Part shown: positions 43,550 through 52,086 of the stretch, piece by piece
Layout: the number at the start of each line of letters is the position of its first letter
How positions within the stretch are numbered: the first letter of the stretch is position 1
Assembly: GCF_014649875.1 (NCBI RefSeq)
Contig: NZ_BMTW01000007.1
Span: forward strand, 204,818 to 268,817
Direction: 5' to 3'
Source: Streptomyces rubiginosohelvolus
GTDB taxonomy: Bacteria; Actinomycetota; Actinomycetes; Streptomycetales; Streptomycetaceae
Length of the DNA: 64,000 bases
Position numbers and translations under genes: made by a program
The notes under the pieces: model-generated
The model's input: only the letters and a program-made list of their open reading frames with translations
The model's database searches: none
Told to the model about the DNA's origin: nothing

Positions 43550-46171
43550 CTACTGGGGCGCCATGGTGTCCGCGATGCCCGGGTTGTCGTCCATCCAGGC
43601 CTTCACGGCTTCCTCCTCGCGGCCCGCTCCGCGCTTCTGGATCTCGTTCTCCAGGCCGCCGAGCTGCTTCTCGGTGAGCTTGAAGTCCTTGAACCACTTG
43701 GTCAGCTGCGGGTACTGCTCCGGGAACTCCTTGGAGGCGATGGTGTGCAGCCGGTCGCCCTCACCGAACACCTTCTGCGGGTCCTTCAGCTTGGTGAGCT
43801 TGTACTCGTTGTACGACCAGTGCGGGGTCCACAGCAGGACGGCGATGGGCTCCTTCTTGGCGTACGCGCGCTTCAGCTCGGCCAGCATGCCGGGCGTGGA
43901 GGAGTCGACGACCTCGTACTCGCCGTCCAGGCCGTACTTCGGCAGGACGTTCTCCTTGAGGTTCTCCATGACGGCGGTGCCGGGCTCGATGCCGACGATC
44001 CGCCCCTTGAAGTCGGAGCCCTTGCCCTTCAGGTCCTCCAGCGACTTGACGTCCTTGACGTAGTCGGGGACCGCGACCTCCACGGAGGTCGGCCCGTACC
44101 AGGAGCCGATGTCCGTCAGCTTGTCCTTGTACTTGTCCCAGTAATTCTTCTGGGTGTACGGCAGCCAGCCGTCGAACTGGACGTCGATCTGGCCGCGCGA
44201 CATCGCCGCGTACATCGGGCCGATCTCGAACTGCTTGAGGTTGATCTTGTAGCCGCGCTCCTCCAGGACCGCCTTCCACAGGTACGTGGCGGCGATGTCC
44301 TCCTCCCAGGGGAACCAGGCGACCTCGACCGGGCGCTTGCGCTCGTCGTCACCGCTCACGGCCTGGGCGGCCTTCGGGGCGGGGGCCCACGTGTCGACGA
44401 CGCCGGAGTTGTCCTTCAGCCAGGTGCGGACGGCTTCCTGCTCCTTGCCGGATCCGGCCTTCTGGATCTCGGCCTCCAGGCTGGTGAGCTGCTTCTCGGT
44501 CATCTTGAAGCTCTTCAGCCACTTGGCGACCTCGGGGTTCTCCTGCGAGAAGCCCTTGCGCGCCAGGGTGTGGATGCCGTCGCCCTTGCCCCACAGGCCC
44601 TTGGGGTCCTTGAGCTTGGTGAGGTCGAAGTCGTTGTAGGCCCAGTGCGGCGACCAGAGCGGAACGACGATCGGTTCCTTCTTGGCGTACGCGCGCTTCA
44701 GCTCGGCCAGCATGGACGGCGTGGAGCCGTCGATGAGCTTGTACTCCTTGTCCAGGCCGTAGCCCGGCAGGAGCTTGTCCTTGAGCAGGCCCATCTCGCC
44801 GGCGCTCGGCTCGATGCCGACGATGCGGCCCTTGAACTCGGAGGCCCGGCCCTTCAGGTCCTCCATCGACTTGACGTCCTTCATGTACGCCGGGACGGCC
44901 AGCTCCAGCGAGGTGGGGGCGTACCAGGAGCCCATGTCCTCCAGGCGGTCCTGGTACTTCTTCCAGTAGCTGGCGTGGGTGACCGGCAGCCAGGAGTCGG
45001 TCTGGAAGTCGATCTGCCCGTTGGCCATGCCGGTGTACAGCGCGCCGGCCTCGTACTGCTTGACGTCGACCTCGAAGCCGCGCTGCTCCAGCATCTCCTT
45101 CCAGAGGAACGTGGAGGCGATGCCCTCGTCCCACGGGATGTAGCCGATGCTGATCTTCTTGCCGTCGCCGACCTGCGCGCTCTTGCCCGCGGTGGCGTCC
45201 TTGGAGCCGCCGAAGACGCTCATGCCGCCCGCCACGAGAGCGAGGGCGACGATGGCGGCGACCGCGACCACGGGCTGCGGGCGGTAGGTCCAGATCTTCC
45301 AGCCCTCGGCCATCGCACGGGCCTTGACGACCGCGCGGCGGCCCAGCGGGGAGACCACGGTGCCGAGCGCGCCGGTCATCCGGTCCAGGTACATGGCGAG
45401 GATGACGATGGAGATGCCCGCCTCGAAGCCGAGGCCGACGTCGACGTTGCCGATGGCGCGGTAGACGGAGCCGCCGAGGCCGCCGCCGCCGACCATGCCC
45501 GCGATGACGACCATGGACAGGCCGAGCATGATGACCTGGTTGATTCCAGCCATGATCGTGGGCAGCGCGAGGGGCAGCTGGACGCGCAGCAGGGTGTTGC
45601 GCGAGGTGGTGCCGAAGGCCTCGGCCGCCTCGACGAGTTCGCCGTCGACCTGCCGGATGCCGAGTTCGGTCATCCGGACGCCCGGGGGCAGCGCGAAGAT
45701 GATCGTGGCGATGATGCCGGGGACCACGCCGACGCCGAAGAAGATGACGCCGGGGATCAGGTAGACCATGGCGGGCATGGTCTGCATGAAGTCCAGGACC
45801 GGGCGGACCACCGCGCTGACCGTCTTGGACCGGGAGGCCCAGATGCCCAGCGGGACGGCGATTACCAGGGTGACGAGGGTCGCGACGAGCACCAGGGTGA
45901 GGGTGTCCATCGCCTCGTCCCACAGTTCGACGGAGTCGATGAGGGCGAATCCGACGAAGGTGAGCAGGGCGGCGGGCAGGCCGCGCAGCCACCAGGCGAT
46001 GACGGCGACGATGCCCGCGAACAGCAGCGGTGCGGGGGCGGACAGGACGGCGGCTATGCCGTCGAACATGCCGCTGACGATCGAGCTGATGGCGTCGAAG
46101 AGCCAGACGAGGTGGGTCTGCAGCCAGTCGACCGCGGAGTCGACCCATTCGCCGAGGGGAAGCCTAAACAC
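43550..46171 (-). CDS. glycine betaine/proline ABC permease fused to two substrate-binding domains
   Basis: 873 aa. Residues 1-320 are an OpuAB/ProW-type permease with an EAA loop (EAAEAFGTTSRNTLLRVQLP at 181-200) and a final membrane anchor near 300-320. Two homologous OpuAC-type binding domains follow, about 339-590 (KKISIGYIPWDEGIASTFLW) and 605-873 (VEVAWFPWEEDIAATYLWKA). Each has its own MLAELKRAYAKKEPI, W-S/T-PHW and MTEKQL/LTEKQL blocks. It should import quaternary-amine osmolytes with the ATPase upstream. The GTG start overlaps the end of the ATPase gene by eight bases. Confidence 0.92.
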   Translation of the reverse strand: MFRLPLGEWVDSAVDWLQTHLVWLFDAISSIVSGMFDGIAAVLSAPAPLLFAGIVAVIAWWLRGLPAALLTFVGFALIDSVELWDEAMDTLTLVLVATLVTLVIAVPLGIWASRSKTVSAVVRPVLDFMQTMPAMVYLIPGVIFFGVGVVPGIIATIIFALPPGVRMTELGIRQVDGELVEAAEAFGTTSRNTLLRVQLPLALPTIMAGINQVIMLGLSMVVIAGMVGGGGLGGSVYRAIGNVDVGLGFEAGISIVILAMYLDRMTGALGTVVSPLGRRAVVKARAMAEGWKIWTYRPQPVVAVAAIVALALVAGGMSVFGGSKDATAGKSAQVGDGKKISIGYIPWDEGIASTFLWKEMLEQRGFEVDVKQYEAGALYTGMANGQIDFQTDSWLPVTHASYWKKYQDRLEDMGSWYAPTSLELAVPAYMKDVKSMEDLKGRASEFKGRIVGIEPSAGEMGLLKDKLLPGYGLDKEYKLIDGSTPSMLAELKRAYAKKEPIVVPLWSPHWAYNDFDLTKLKDPKGLWGKGDGIHTLARKGFSQENPEVAKWLKSFKMTEKQLTSLEAEIQKAGSGKEQEAVRTWLKDNSGVVDTWAPAPKAAQAVSGDDERKRPVEVAWFPWEEDIAATYLWKAVLEERGYKINLKQFEIGPMYAAMSRGQIDVQFDGWLPYTQKNYWDKYKDKLTDIGSWYGPTSVEVAVPDYVKDVKSLEDLKGKGSDFKGRIVGIEPGTAVMENLKENVLPKYGLDGEYEVVDSSTPGMLAELKRAYAKKEPIAVLLWTPHWSYNEYKLTKLKDPQKVFGEGDRLHTIASKEFPEQYPQLTKWFKDFKLTEKQLGGLENEIQKRGAGREEEAVKAWMDDNPGIADTMAPQ

Positions 46172-47339
46172 CGGCCACCTTCTTCACGTCGGCGTTCTTC
46201 ACGTCGGCCTTGTTCATGTCGGCCTTGTTCATGTCGGCCGTGGGCGCGGTGTCGCGGGGGGCCTCGGCCGGGGTCATCGGCTCACCGAGGACGGCGAGCA
46301 GCCGGGAGCTGGGGACGACGCCGACGAGCTTGCCCTTGGCGTCGGTGACGGCGACCGGGTCCTGGCTCTGCGAGCAGGGCGTGAACAGGTCGATGATCGG
46401 GGTGTCCTCGGCGACCGTGGCGGGGGCGGCGGCGAGCACGTCCTGCGGGGTGCGCAGCTCCGTGCCGTCCGCGGCCTTGCCGCCCATCACGGTGTGCGGC
46501 TCGGCCATGATGGCGCCGGCGGTGAGCACCCGGGAGCGGTCGACGTCCTGGGTGAACGAGGCGACGTAGTCGTTGGCCGGGGTGACGAGGATGTCCTCGG
46601 CGCTGCCGAGCTGGACGATCTTCCCGTCGCGCATGACGGCGATCCGGTCGCCGAGCCGCATGGCCTCGTTGAGGTCGTGGGTGATGAAGACGATGGTCTT
46701 CTTCAGTCGCTTCTGGAGCTCCAGGAGCTGGTCCTGCATGTCACGGCGGATCAGCGGGTCGAGCGCGCTGAAGGACTCGTCCATGAGCAGCAGGTCGGCG
46801 TCGGTCGCCAGGGCGCGGGCGAGGCCCACGCGCTGCTGCATACCGCCGGACAGCTCGTCGGGCCAGGACTTCTCCCAACCTTCGAGGCCGGTCAGACGCA
46901 GCGCCTCGGCGGCGCGCACCTCACGCTCCTCGCGCGGGACGCCCTGGACCTCCAGGCCGTACGCGGCGTTCTCCAGGACGCTCCGGTGGGGGAAGAGCGC
47001 GAAGTGCTGGAACACCATGCTGATCTTGGTGGAGCGGACGCTCCGCAGCTCGCGGGGGCTGAGGGCGGTCAGGTCCTGGCCGTCGAAGAGCACCCGGCCC
47101 GCGGTGGGGTCGAGGAGACCGTTGAGCATCCGCAGCAGGGTGGACTTGCCCGAGCCGGACAACCCCATGACGACGAAGATCTGACCCGGCTCGACGGTGA
47201 ACGAGGCGTCGATCACCGCTGCGGTCGTTCCTTCGGCGCGCAGCTCGTCGCGGCCGGAGCCGCTCTCGAGCTTCCGCACGGCTTCATCGGGTCGTCTGCC
47301 GAACACTTTGTACAAGTGCTCGGCTTGCAGCCTGGACAC
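46164..47339 (-). CDS. glycine betaine/proline ABC transporter ATP-binding protein (OpuAA/ProV-like)
   Basis: 391 aa. Walker A GLSGSGKS (59-66), Q-loop VFQHFALFPHRSV, signature LSGGMQQRVGLARAL, Walker B LLLMDESFSALDP and switch VFITHDLNEAM are all present. A C-terminal CBS-type region (about 300-370: PIIDLFTPCSQSQDPVAVTD, GKLVGVVPSSRLLAVLG) follows, as in OpuAA, where it senses ionic strength. The protein ends in four repeats of A-D-M/V-N/K. GTG at 47339 has GAGG five bases upstream; the longer frame to 47492 has no homology. Confidence 0.93.
   Translation of the reverse strand: MSRLQAEHLYKVFGRRPDEAVRKLESGSGRDELRAEGTTAAVIDASFTVEPGQIFVVMGLSGSGKSTLLRMLNGLLDPTAGRVLFDGQDLTALSPRELRSVRSTKISMVFQHFALFPHRSVLENAAYGLEVQGVPREEREVRAAEALRLTGLEGWEKSWPDELSGGMQQRVGLARALATDADLLLMDESFSALDPLIRRDMQDQLLELQKRLKKTIVFITHDLNEAMRLGDRIAVMRDGKIVQLGSAEDILVTPANDYVASFTQDVDRSRVLTAGAIMAEPHTVMGGKAADGTELRTPQDVLAAAPATVAEDTPIIDLFTPCSQSQDPVAVTDAKGKLVGVVPSSRLLAVLGEPMTPAEAPRDTAPTADMNKADMNKADVKNADVKKVAGV
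46179..46238. repeat. four 15-bp tandem repeats inside the ATPase gene
   Basis: Units CTTCTTCACGTCGGC, GTTCTTCACGTCGGC, and CTTGTTCATGTCGGC twice encode the C-terminal A-D-[MV]-[NK]-K/N tail of the ATPase. Being a multiple of three, copy changes keep the frame. Confidence 0.9.
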
Positions 47340-47500
47340 ATACACCTCACGCGTTGAACCGAAAAAACGGTCTGCCACCCCCTCCGGCAGACCGTGGAGC
47401 GATGCGGGCTCTGTCCGCGTGGCACATGCACTAGTTGAAAATGCGACGTGGTCCGCTCCGGTGGCGCGCCTGCCCGTACTTACACAACCCAAACGCGACC

Positions 47501-47514
47501 GTGACCCAGGTCAC
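47501..47514. promoter_or_regulatory. palindrome in the osmolyte-transporter upstream region
   Basis: GTGACC-CA-GGTCAC is a perfect palindrome in the 246-base gap between the ATPase start (47339) and the divergent exonuclease start (47586). It may be a repressor site for the osmolyte operon. Otherwise the gap shows no gene. Confidence 0.4.
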
Positions 47515-47585
47515 TGACCTGCGACGGAGCGCGGGTAAGCGGTTACTTTGAGCGACTGTCGGCGTCGTGGGGCATCATCGGGTCT

Positions 47586-48509
47586 GTGACGCGACGCCTG
47601 ATGCTCCTCGACACCGCTTCCCTGTACTTCCGCGCCTACTTCGGGGTGCCCGATTCGGTGCGCGCGCCGGACGGGACGCCCGTGAACGCCGTGCGCGGCC
47701 TCCTCGACTTCATCGGCCGCCTGGTGCACGACCACCGGCCGGACGAACTGGTCGCCTGCTGGGACAACGACTGGCGGCCGCAGTGGCGGGTCGACCTGAT
47801 CCCGACGTACAAGGCGCACCGGGTCGCGGAGGAGACGCCCGCCGGACAGACGGACGAGGAGGAGATCCCCGACACGCTGTCGCCGCAGGTCCCGATCATC
47901 GAGGACGTGCTGGCGGCGCTCGGGATCGCCCGGGTCGGCGTCACGCCGTACGAGGCGGACGACATCATCGGCACACTCACGGGGCGGGCGAAGGGCCCGG
48001 TCGACATCGTCACGGGCGACCGCGATCTGTATCAGCTGGTCGACGACGCCCGCCAGGTGCGCGTGCTCTACCCGCTCAAGGGCGTCGGCACGCTCCAGCT
48101 GACCGACGAGGCGTGGCTGCGTGAGAAGTACGGCGTGGACGGCGCGGGGTACGTGGATCTGGCGCTGCTGCGCGGCGACCCGAGCGACGGGCTCCCGGGC
48201 GTCCCCGGCATCGGCGAGAAGACGGCGGCGAAGCTGCTGGACGCGTACGGCGATCTCGACGGGATCATGGCGGCGGTGGACGACCCGAAGGCGAAGCTGA
48301 CCCCGTCGCAGCGCAAGCGGCTGGACGAGTCGCGGGCCTATGTCGCCGTCGCGCCGAAGGTGGTCCGGGTGGCCGGGGACGTCCCGCTGCCCGACTTCGA
48401 TCCGGCGCTGCCGCGCGAGCCGCGCGATCCGGCCGCCCTGGAGGCGCTGGCGGAGCAGTGGGGGCTGAGCGGGGCGATCCAGCGCCTGCTGACCGTGCTT
48501 CAGCACTGA
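47586..48509 (+). CDS. 5'-3' exonuclease (FEN/PolA N-terminal domain-like)
   Basis: 307 aa stand-alone flap/5'-3' exonuclease. N-terminal MLLDTASLYFRAYFGVPDSV, helical-arch region CWDNDWRPQWRVDLIPTYKA, acidic metal sites YEADDIIGTL and VTGDRDLYQLV, and the H3TH DNA-binding motif LPGVPGIGEKTAAKLLDAYG are all in place. It acts on 5' flaps or nicks in repair or replication without a polymerase domain. The start is GTG at 47586. Confidence 0.93.
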   Translation: MTRRLMLLDTASLYFRAYFGVPDSVRAPDGTPVNAVRGLLDFIGRLVHDHRPDELVACWDNDWRPQWRVDLIPTYKAHRVAEETPAGQTDEEEIPDTLSPQVPIIEDVLAALGIARVGVTPYEADDIIGTLTGRAKGPVDIVTGDRDLYQLVDDARQVRVLYPLKGVGTLQLTDEAWLREKYGVDGAGYVDLALLRGDPSDGLPGVPGIGEKTAAKLLDAYGDLDGIMAAVDDPKAKLTPSQRKRLDESRAYVAVAPKVVRVAGDVPLPDFDPALPREPRDPAALEALAEQWGLSGAIQRLLTVLQH

Positions 48510-48540
48510 GGGGTCGACCGGGGCGTCGGCCGAGGTGTTA

Positions 48541-48558
48541 ACTTAGGCATACCTAAGT
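48541..48558 (+). promoter_or_regulatory. iron box (DmdR/IdeR-type)
   Basis: ACTTAGG-CATA-CCTAAGT is an 18-base palindrome matching the TTAGG...CCTAA core of actinobacterial iron boxes. It lies 21 bases before the siderophore-interacting protein start, so iron repression of that gene is expected. Confidence 0.85.
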
Positions 48559-48579
48559 CTTCGAACCAGGGAGTACCTC

Positions 48580-49431
48580 GTGGCAGAGCGGCCGGCCCGG
48601 CAGGGACCCAAGGCCCAGGGGGCGCAGGTCGTGCGCACCGAGCAGATCACCCCGCACATGGTGCGGGTGGTCCTCGGCGGCGAGGGGCTCGCGGACTTCT
48701 CCCTCTCCGGCTTCACCGACCACTACATCAAGCTGTGCTTCGCGCCCGAGGGCGCGGACTACGCGCACCCGTTCGACATGGCGACCATCCGGGAGTCCTA
48801 CCCGCGCGAGCTGTGGCCCACCACCCGTACGTACACGGTGCGTTCGTGGGACCCGGCCGCCCGGGAGATGGCCGTCGACTTCGTCGTGCACGGCGACGAG
48901 GGCCTGGCGGGACCGTGGGCCCAGCGGGCGCAGGTGGGCGAGCAGGTGACCTTCCTCGGCCCCGGCGGCGGTTACGGCCCCGACGCCTCGGCGGACTGGC
49001 ATCTGCTGGTCGGCGACGAGAGCGCGCTGCCGGCGATCGCGGCGGCGCTGGAGCAGATGCCCGTGGGCGCGCTGGTGCACGCCTTCGTCGAGGTGCCGGA
49101 CGCCTCGGAGGAGCAGAAGATCGTGACGCCCGACGGGGTGGCCGTGACCTGGCTGCACCGCGGGGACCGACCGGTCGGCGAGCTGCTGACCGCCGCCGTG
49201 AAGGGGCTGGACTTCCCCGAGGGCGAGGTCCAGGCGTTCGTGCACGGGGAGGCGGGCTTCGTGAAGGAGATCCGCCGCTATCTCCGCGTGGAACGGCAGA
49301 TCCCGCTGCCGCAGCTGTCGATCTCGGGCTACTGGCGCCTCGGCCAGAACGACGACGCGTGGCGCGCGGTGAAGCGCGAGTGGAACGAGCAGGTGGAACG
49401 CGAGCAGGAAAGCGGCACGAGCGCCGCGTAG
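48580..49431 (+). CDS. siderophore-interacting protein (ferric-siderophore reductase)
   Basis: 283 aa, ViuB/SIP family. The FAD-binding barrel carries the R-x-Y-T-V motif (TTRTYTVRSWDPAAREMAVD), followed by FLGPGGGYGPD and a reductase domain (WHLLVGDESALPAIAAALEQ; AFVHGEAGFVKEIRRYLRVE; SGYWRLGQNDDAW). It releases iron from ferric siderophores by NAD(P)H-dependent reduction in the cytosol. The GTG start has AGGGAG upstream and an iron box in front. It is followed by a bidirectional terminator. Confidence 0.94.
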   Translation: MAERPARQGPKAQGAQVVRTEQITPHMVRVVLGGEGLADFSLSGFTDHYIKLCFAPEGADYAHPFDMATIRESYPRELWPTTRTYTVRSWDPAAREMAVDFVVHGDEGLAGPWAQRAQVGEQVTFLGPGGGYGPDASADWHLLVGDESALPAIAAALEQMPVGALVHAFVEVPDASEEQKIVTPDGVAVTWLHRGDRPVGELLTAAVKGLDFPEGEVQAFVHGEAGFVKEIRRYLRVERQIPLPQLSISGYWRLGQNDDAWRAVKREWNEQVEREQESGTSAA

Positions 49432-49533
49432 CGGCAGCTTGCGGGGTTGCCCGGGGGCCTGACCCGCCGGGGCCGCCCGGCCCTGCGGCCGCCTGACCGC
49501 GAGCTCACACGGCTGCCCGACGAGCAGACCGCC

Positions 49534-49570
49534 GGACCCCGTCCGCCGCACATCGCGGCGGACGGGGTCC
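49534..49570. terminator. bidirectional terminator, 15-bp perfect stem
   Basis: GGACCCCGTCCGCCG pairs with CGGCGGACGGGGTCC around a seven-base loop, between the convergent siderophore-interacting protein and MerR genes. Confidence 0.85.
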
Positions 49571-49612
49571 GTTCGTTCGGGGGCGCGGCCGGCCGACGGG
49601 CCGGCCCCGGCT

Positions 49613-50446
49613 TCAGGCGCCCGGAGCGCCCGCTTCCGCGCCCCCCGCCCTCTCCGCGCTGCCGGAACCATCCGGACCCCCGGACCCCTCCGCCGCGTCG
49701 GAGCCTTCCGCACCCCGGGCACCGCCCGCTCCCCCGGCGGCCTCCCCGCCGTCACCGGAGCCCCCCGAGCCCCCCGGCCCCACCGGCCCCACCGGCCCCA
49801 CCGGCCCCGACAGATGCTCCGGCGACTCGAAGCGCCGGAACGACACATCGATGTGCGCCAGCCTCCGCAGCGCGCCGAACATCGCCTCGCCCAGGACGGT
49901 CCCCACCACCACGCTCTCGACCAGGTCCTCGCGCGCCACCCGCCGCTGCACGTAGTCGAGGTCGGCGCGGGCGATCGGCTCTGCCGCGTCCGCGTAGACG
50001 TCCAGCAGGTCGATGTACCCGCTGTGCCCGGCCCTGCGCAGCGCGCACAGCACCCCGGCCAGCGATTCCGCGGCGGTGCCCCGCTCGTCCGCCTGCCAGC
50101 CGCGCCGCCGCACCAGTTCGGCCACCTCCTCGCGCGCGTCCTCCAGGTCGGGCCCCGCCGCCTCCCCGCCGGTCGGCGTGACGCGGTCCGCCGCGGCCCC
50201 GAGCACCTTGTGCACCGGCTGCCCGGGATCGTCCATGGCCCGCAGGACCTCGCCGATGGCGGCGAGCGGGAGGCCGCCGACATCCAGCAGTGCCCGGATC
50301 AGCCGCAGCCTGCGCTCGTGCCCGGGGCCGTAATGCGCCTGGTTCGGGCTGGTCAACTCCCCTGCGGCCAGGAGCCCTTCACGTAGGTAGTACTTGATCG
50401 TCGGCACCGGAACCCCGGACCTGCGACTCAATTCACCGATGCGCAC
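49613..50446 (-). CDS. MerR-family regulator with Gly/Pro-rich tail
   Basis: 277 aa. A MerR winged helix (MRIGELSRRSGVPVPTIKYY, LRLIRALLDVGGLPLAAIGE) is followed by a helical effector region (about 75-215). The last 65 residues are low-complexity Gly/Pro/Ala/Ser (GPVGPVGPVGPGGSGGSGDG), collagen-like. No metal-binding cysteines appear. It is divergent from two membrane-protein genes, with an array of GATAG/CTATC repeats between them. Confidence 0.88.
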   Translation of the reverse strand: MRIGELSRRSGVPVPTIKYYLREGLLAAGELTSPNQAHYGPGHERRLRLIRALLDVGGLPLAAIGEVLRAMDDPGQPVHKVLGAAADRVTPTGGEAAGPDLEDAREEVAELVRRRGWQADERGTAAESLAGVLCALRRAGHSGYIDLLDVYADAAEPIARADLDYVQRRVAREDLVESVVVGTVLGEAMFGALRRLAHIDVSFRRFESPEHLSGPVGPVGPVGPGGSGGSGDGGEAAGGAGGARGAEGSDAAEGSGGPDGSGSAERAGGAEAGAPGA

Positions 50447-50491
50447 CGCGTGTTCGCCCTTCCGCCCTTGCCAGAAACCGCCCCCATCATA

Positions 50492-50540
50492 GATAGTCCC
50501 CCTATCGGATAGCGGACAGCACGGCTATCCATACTGATAG
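50492..50540. promoter_or_regulatory. GATAG/CTATC operator array
   Basis: Five half sites: GATAG 50492-50496, CTATC 50502-50506, GATAG 50508-50512, CTATC 50525-50529, GATAG 50536-50540. They include the perfect palindrome GGATAGC-N10-GCTATCC (50507-50530). The array lies between the MerR gene and its divergent neighbours, the expected place for its binding site. Confidence 0.6.
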
Positions 50541-50572
50541 CATCACCGCCGCATCACCACAGGGGGTCTCCC

Positions 50573-51538
50573 ATGCCGTCATGGCGTTCCTGGCATCGCC
50601 CATTAGTCGTCTTCTCCGCCGCGATGGCCGCTCTCGCCGTCGTCTCCGCCGTCGGCCTCGTGGTCGACGACCGGGTTCTGGTGGGGGCGCCGATCTGGGC
50701 GAAGCCGTTCAAGTTCAGCGTGTCCTTCGTCGCGTACTGCCTGACGCTGGCCTGGATGCTGACGCTCCTCACGCGCGGGCGACGGATCGGCCGGTGGGCG
50801 GGGCACGTCGTCGTGCTGACGGGTCTGATCGAGATGGTGATCATCACCGTGCAGGTCGTCCGGGGGAAGCGCAGCCACTTCAACACCGCGACCGCCTTCG
50901 ACTCGGCGCTGTGGAACGCGATGGGGATGACCATCGTCGTGCTGTGGGCGGCCACCCTGGTGATCGCCGTCCTGCTGCTGCGCACCCGTATCACCGACCG
51001 GGCGACGGCCCTCGCCGTCCGGGGCGGACTGCTGATCGCCCTGGCCGGCGCGGGACTCGGGTTCCTGATGACGCTGCCGAACGAGAGCGGGCAGGCCACC
51101 GGAGATCTCGACGCCGCCGACACGATGGGCGCGCACTCCGTGGGCGTACCGGACGGCGGCCCGTCCATGCCGCTGACCGGCTGGTCGACGACCGGCGGCG
51201 ATCTGCGGGCCCCGCACTTCGTGGGCATGCACGCGCTCCAGCTGCTACCGCTCCTCCTGATCGCACTGGTGCTCCTCGCGCCCCGCTTCGCCCCACTGCG
51301 CGACGCCGGGGTACGGCTGCGTCTCGTCCGGGTCGCCGTCGGCGGTTACGCAGCGCTCGTCGCGCTCATCACCTGGCAGGCGCTCCGCGGCCAGCCCCTG
51401 ATCCACCCCGACGGGGTCACGCTCGCCGCCGCCGCAGCGATCCTCGCGGCGGTGGCGTACGGCACCTGGAGGGCGCTGCGCACGACCGCCCCCGACCACC
51501 CGTCCCGTACCGCCGCCGAACAGGAGCCCGTGGCATGA
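50573..51538 (+). CDS. integral membrane protein, unknown function
   Basis: 321 aa with about eight membrane helices (HRPLVVFSAAMAALAVVSAV; WAKPFKFSVSFVAYCLTLAW; LWNAMGMTIVVLWAATLVIA; HFVGMHALQLLPLLLIALVL). An exposed loop carries NESGQATGDLDAADTMGAHS and PHFVGMH; the histidines could bind a metal or haem, but no family is recognised. The stop overlaps the start of the ABA4-like gene (ATGA), so the two are coupled. Probably controlled by the divergent MerR protein. Confidence 0.75.
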   Translation: MPSWRSWHRPLVVFSAAMAALAVVSAVGLVVDDRVLVGAPIWAKPFKFSVSFVAYCLTLAWMLTLLTRGRRIGRWAGHVVVLTGLIEMVIITVQVVRGKRSHFNTATAFDSALWNAMGMTIVVLWAATLVIAVLLLRTRITDRATALAVRGGLLIALAGAGLGFLMTLPNESGQATGDLDAADTMGAHSVGVPDGGPSMPLTGWSTTGGDLRAPHFVGMHALQLLPLLLIALVLLAPRFAPLRDAGVRLRLVRVAVGGYAALVALITWQALRGQPLIHPDGVTLAAAAAILAAVAYGTWRALRTTAPDHPSRTAAEQEPVA

Positions 51539-51972
51539 CCGGTGCACTCTTCGAGATCGCGTTCTATCTGGCCGCTCCGTTCTGGCTGCTGATGATCTTC
51601 GCCCCGACCTGGTCCGGCACCGCCCGCGTCGCCGCGTCCCCGCTGACCGTGCTGCCGGTGCTCGCCGTCTACACCGTCCTGGCCGTCCCGGTCTTCCCGG
51701 AGCTGTGGACGGCGGTGAGCAGCCCGGACATCGACACCTTCCGCGATCTGACGGCGCTGGCCGGCGGAGCGGGGGCCGTCTGGGCGCAGGTGATCGCCTG
51801 GGATCTCCTGCTCGGCCAGTGGATGTACCTCCAGAGCCGGAAGCTGGGGCTCTCACCGCTGCTGATGGGCCCGCTGCTGGTGCTGACGATCCTGCTGTCG
51901 CCGTTCGGGCTGCTGATCTTCCTCGCCGTCCGCGCCGTCCGTCTGCGGCGGCGCGAAACGCCCGCCGCCTGA
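51535..51972 (+). CDS. ABA4-like membrane protein
   Basis: 145 aa with four membrane helices: LFEIAFYLAAPFWLLMIFAP, LTVLPVLAVYTVLAVPVFPE, WAQVIAWDLLLGQWMYLQSR and LLVLTILLSPFGLLIFLAVR. WD-LLGQW between helices is typical of ABA4-like (DUF4281) proteins, named for a plant neoxanthin-synthesis factor; the bacterial function is unknown. It starts inside the stop of the preceding membrane-protein gene. Confidence 0.82.
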   Translation: MTGALFEIAFYLAAPFWLLMIFAPTWSGTARVAASPLTVLPVLAVYTVLAVPVFPELWTAVSSPDIDTFRDLTALAGGAGAVWAQVIAWDLLLGQWMYLQSRKLGLSPLLMGPLLVLTILLSPFGLLIFLAVRAVRLRRRETPAA

Positions 51973-52017
51973 GTCGCGCGTCCTCCCGGGGCCGGTCTGG
52001 AAAGATCGCGGAGACCA

Positions 52018-52048
52018 GACCAATCCGCACAGCCTCCGGCTCCGAATC
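52018..52048 (+). promoter_or_regulatory. proposed SigK promoter upstream of sigK
   Basis: GACCAATCC (52018-52026), 16 bases, then CGAATC (52043-52048). The same pair occurs upstream of the lipid operon and the fasciclin gene and resembles the mycobacterial SigK consensus (CCATCC and CCGAAT). It ends 38 bases before the sigK GTG, supporting autoregulation. Confidence 0.75.
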
Positions 52049-52086
52049 ACTTCCGGAACCGATGATCGCTCCGGGAGGAAACCCGC

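Noticed and set aside
43441-43550. Riboswitch after the XRE gene
   Set aside because: The only structure is a simple 17-bp hairpin directly downstream of the permease stop, which is a terminator.
49613-49810. Collagen-like domain of the MerR protein as a functional fold
   Set aside because: The Gly/Pro repeats are too few and irregular; read as a disordered GC-rich tail.
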